Shown here in pieces: positions 50,467 to 52,773 of a stretch of DNA of 52,773 nucleotides. Source of the DNA: Phycisphaerae bacterium (lineage in GTDB: Bacteria > Planctomycetota > Phycisphaerae > SM23-33); the NCBI GenBank assembly GCA_030745875.1, contig JASLNT010000088.1, forward strand, positions 1 to 52,773, in the 5' to 3' direction. A program made the position numbers and the translations under genes. The notes below the pieces were generated by a model. It worked only from the letters and a program-made list of their open reading frames with translations, ran no database searches and had not been told where the DNA came from. Every line of letters begins with the position of its first letter. Positions within the stretch are counted from its first letter, which is position 1.

Positions 50467-51513
50467 ATGACTTCTGCCCTTCGCACCAGGATCGCGCCGG
50501 TGAGTTTGATATTGATCGCCATAGCAGCTCTAAGCGGCTGCACCAAGAACATCCCGATCACCCAGTACCCGGTCTTCTGGGACCGAGCCCCCAAAACTAT
50601 CGCTGTAACGCCCTTCAGGAACGCAACCCCTATACGCCAAATCGGAATGCGCGTCACAAGCGACCTGGCCACGAAACTCTCTGCAAACGGCACCTATAAA
50701 GTCTACGATCGAACCTTGCTGAAGGCGTATCTGAACGAACATGACCTCCAGATGGCCTTCAGCAGCGACCAGGACGTCGCCGCGGCCGCCATGGTGAAAA
50801 TTGGAAAGGTCCAAGCTATCCTTACCGGCGCGGTCACCACCTGCAACTGGCCGCCGACACGCACTAAAGTTAAGGTCGTCACAAGGAAATTCTTCACCCC
50901 TAACGGCGTCGCCTACACCAGGCCGGTCAAGAATTACATCCACACCAACGAAGCTGAACTGAAAGCAAACGCCGCACTGCTGCGCATCACGCCAAACGGT
51001 CCGGTGGTCATACACTCATCGCCAGTGCGAGGCTATATGAAGTCATCCGGGCCAACGCCAAAATACAGCCGCGAAGCGTGCCTTACAATCGCTCGGGCCC
51101 AAGTCGTCCAACAACTTCTTGAACAGTTCGCCGTCATCCGGAAGCTGATCAAGGTCAGTCCGTCCAAGGCGTTCTTCACCGCCACCGATCAACCGTATGC
51201 GGGCAAGTGGCCCAAATCCAAGAAGTTCTCCGCTGCGGCTGCACAGAAGATCATCCTCGTACTCATGCTCCCGCCCCAGTGCGACAGGAACACTTTCAGA
51301 ATCACCATCGCCAGAAAAGAGGCACGCACGGAACTCGCCACATTTGATGTAGCGTGGACGAAGGCAATGTCTGCGATCCCAAACGGCAAGCAGTTCGTCC
51401 TGGACCCAGCCGACCTGGCCAACAGGGGCGGCGGACCGGGCGATTACATCATCAGGCTTTTCTCCGGCCAGCCCAAGCCCGTAATCGAACACAAGATCAA
51501 GATCACGCCATGA
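50467..51513 (+). CDS. Lipoprotein, possibly CsgG/TolB-N-like
   Basis: The 348-residue product has a lipoprotein signal with lipobox LSGC (Cys at about 25). The next segment, KTIAVTPFRNAT, matches the opening of CsgG-like and TolB N-terminal domains, in which IAVLPF is followed by a conserved Asn. Later parts (VGKVQAILTGAVT, ARAQVVQQLLEQF) fit the alternating alpha/beta pattern of those folds. CsgG-like lipoproteins can act in outer membrane secretion or envelope assembly. The similarity is only by pattern, and the rest is not recognised. AAAGGA lies 7 nt before the ATG. Confidence 0.6.
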   Translation: MTSALRTRIAPVSLILIAIAALSGCTKNIPITQYPVFWDRAPKTIAVTPFRNATPIRQIGMRVTSDLATKLSANGTYKVYDRTLLKAYLNEHDLQMAFSSDQDVAAAAMVKIGKVQAILTGAVTTCNWPPTRTKVKVVTRKFFTPNGVAYTRPVKNYIHTNEAELKANAALLRITPNGPVVIHSSPVRGYMKSSGPTPKYSREACLTIARAQVVQQLLEQFAVIRKLIKVSPSKAFFTATDQPYAGKWPKSKKFSAAAAQKIILVLMLPPQCDRNTFRITIARKEARTELATFDVAWTKAMSAIPNGKQFVLDPADLANRGGGPGDYIIRLFSGQPKPVIEHKIKITP

Positions 51514-51559
51514 CGCAACAGGAGAATCCCAGATTCTCACGAATTCTCCGCCCAGGCGC

Positions 51560-51588
51560 TTGACAGTTCCGCAGGCACTCCTTATTAT
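51560..51588 (+). promoter_or_regulatory. Promoter of the initiator tRNA gene
   Basis: A perfect TTGACA (51560-51565) and TATTAT (51583-51588) are exactly 17 nt apart, placing the transcription start about 6 nt before the tRNA. Confidence 0.75.
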
Positions 51589-51600
51589 GATGGCACAGAC

Positions 51601-51674
<74 letters not shown>

Positions 51675-51691
51675 GTTCGCAGTAAGTTGTG

Positions 51692-51719
51692 CAGGGACAG
51701 GCGTTAACGCCTGTCCCTG
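51692..51719 (+). terminator. 28-bp perfect palindrome after tRNA-fMet
   Basis: A perfect 28-bp inverted repeat (arm CAGGGACAGGCGTT) starts 18 nt after the tRNA. Only a short T-poor stretch (ATCTTTGCG) follows. It is most simply the tRNA terminator. Confidence 0.65.
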
Positions 51720-51871
51720 ATCTTTGCGCCGAGCCGTGATAACGTCCGATAATATGCAAATTGTCATCAAATTGTAATCATTTGGCAATTTTTTCGGGTC
51801 GTCATCGCGTCGTAAGTGCCGCAGGCGCAGTCTCCATTAGGCTCTTAATTGAGCCGGAAAGGAAGACTGTC

Positions 51872-52042
51872 ATGGCGTGCCTTTACAAGCGTGGAAACAA
51901 GTTCTGGGTCAGCTACCGCACCGGCGGCAAGCTCGTCCAACGCCCTCTCGACACCGACTGCACGGCTATTTCTCAATGCCTTCTACACTTTTCTGACGAT
52001 CTACCGACAAGATCAGTGCAGCGGGCCCTTACCCGGCAGTAA
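51872..52042 (+). pseudogene. Truncated phage-type integrase (N-terminal fragment)
   Basis: The first 27-30 codons (MACLYKRGNKFWVSYRTGGK, then VQRPLDTD) are the typical N-terminus of a tyrosine recombinase of integrative elements, with AAGGAAG 6 nt upstream. After LDTD the reading frame no longer looks like an integrase and ends at 52042; the core-binding and catalytic domains (Arg...His-x-x-Arg...Tyr) are missing. The fragment begins 198 bp after tRNA-fMet, where such integrases commonly sit. It is probably the rest of an element once inserted at the tRNA. Confidence 0.7.
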
Positions 52043-52150
52043 TTATTCCCGGGTCACAATGGATACTGCATAGGTCCCTCTCTCTCAGGGAACCAGCAAA
52101 GCAGAGCAGTCAATGGTGACGATAGTGGCCATTTCGCCTCTGTATGTCAC

Positions 52151-52773
52151 TTATGCAGCCGCCGCGATTCGCTCCTCGCTTCCCCGTTTGCATTCTTCGC
52201 ATGGGGTATTGCGGTTCTCTTCAAGCCGCTCTTCGCGGGCCCTTTGCTTTCCAGCTGCGATTTGCTCCGTTATTTCTTCGCCTGTGCCAAAGTACATTTC
52301 GTCAGGTGTTTGCCCTTTAAAGGCAGAATGCGGCAGCGAGGAATTATACTCTTCAACGTAGAACTCCGTCAGACGCTGCACTGCAGCGAGGCTGTCAAGA
52401 TCATTGAGAAAAAGCCATTGGTGTTTGAGGCTTCGCCAGAATGCCTCGATCATGGAATTGGAGAAGTGAATATCGGTTTGTGCGAGAATCGTCTTGAGTA
52501 GGCCGTCATCACAGAGCTTATTGACCGATTCATTGATGTTCTCGATCCCACCATCGATCATGAGAGATTGTGGCAAGCTGCCAGACCCCGTGCTGCATTG
52601 GAAGGCCTTGACCAGTAATGCAGCTGTGGCCGCTGAAGCGGACCAGCGAGTTTGATGCCCGCACAACGCCCAAACAAACACAAGTTCTTGATCGCACCGC
52701 ATCGCCTGCTAAACTGTTGTCTCCCTGAGAATAGTGATATCCTGGAGGCTTACCATTGTGCGACCCATCCTTC
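52151..52773 (-). pseudogene. DDE transposase (rve domain), interrupted and cut by window end
   Basis: The frame from 52702 to 52151 codes for the second half of an rve-type transposase: IDGGIEN with the second catalytic Asp, FSNSMIEAFWRSLKHQWL with the catalytic Glu 36 residues later (DD35E spacing), and YNSSLPHSAFKGQTPDEMYFGTG. Upstream, an in-frame TAG near 52711 precedes a segment LQDITIL that could hold the first catalytic Asp at the expected distance. The usual block between the two Asp residues is not recognisable, so a frameshift is also possible. The gene runs out of the window. No insertion-sequence ends could be placed. Confidence 0.7.

Overview
The window looks like a chromosome segment from a member of the Planctomycetota, probably a Phycisphaerae-like marine or sediment bacterium. 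The evidence is the combination of a PEP-CTERM protein with a VTPEP-type C-terminal sorting signal, DUF1080 (3-keto-disaccharide hydrolase) domains fused to other enzymes, a Tat-exported sulfatase, LamG-type surface proteins ending in a planctomycete-style helical module, moderately high GC content, and long secreted proteins of unknown function. The assignment is inferred from gene content only; no rRNA is present.

Layout. 0.2-6.7 kb: a small exported protein, purE, a zinc-type alcohol dehydrogenase, a fused metX-metW gene preceded by a SAM-I-class riboswitch, a YprB/MrfB-like exonuclease and alanine dehydrogenase. 6.9-20.1 kb: two paralogous YprA/MrfA-like DExH helicases on the plus strand enclose a minus-strand tandem array of four paralogous exported proteins (LamG domain, six repeats of a beta-rich module, helical C-terminal module). 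Three of the four genes have the same promoter-like element, GGGAACT-N18-TCTAAT, at a fixed distance from the start codon; it resembles promoters of ECF-type sigma factors. 20.1-26.2 kb: tag (3-methyladenine glycosylase), a LolA-like exported protein, a MoxR ATPase, a DUF401 transporter-like protein and a large exported protein. 26.5-34.6 kb: an accessory region for polysaccharide breakdown and the cell surface, with a Dabb-domain lipoprotein, GH16-DUF1080, SGNH hydrolase-DUF1080, sulfatase and an RCC1-repeat PEP-CTERM protein. A RAYT transposase flanked by 58-bp inverted repeats sits directly at the end of the GH16 gene.

34.6-41.8 kb: a long intergenic region with two divergent consensus promoters, a candidate structured RNA and tRNA-Gln(TTG), followed by the housekeeping cluster prs-rplY-pth-rpsF-ssb-rpsR-rplI-dnaB. 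Three ribosomal proteins in this cluster (L25, S6, L9) carry acidic C-terminal tails. 41.8-51.5 kb: GH127 beta-L-arabinofuranosidase, psd-pssA (phosphatidylethanolamine synthesis), a rhomboid-TPR/membrane protein/recJ group on the minus strand, a TauE-type exporter and a CsgG/TolB-like lipoprotein. 51.6 kb to the end: initiator tRNA-fMet with a clear promoter and palindromic terminator, then a truncated phage-type integrase and a degenerate DDE transposase, the remains of an element that probably integrated at the tRNA.

How the genes fit together. Housekeeping blocks (nucleotide synthesis, translation, replication, phospholipid synthesis, DNA repair) alternate with exported or surface proteins and carbohydrate-active enzymes. 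The most unusual part is the four-gene array between the two helicase paralogues, with its repeated promoter-like element.
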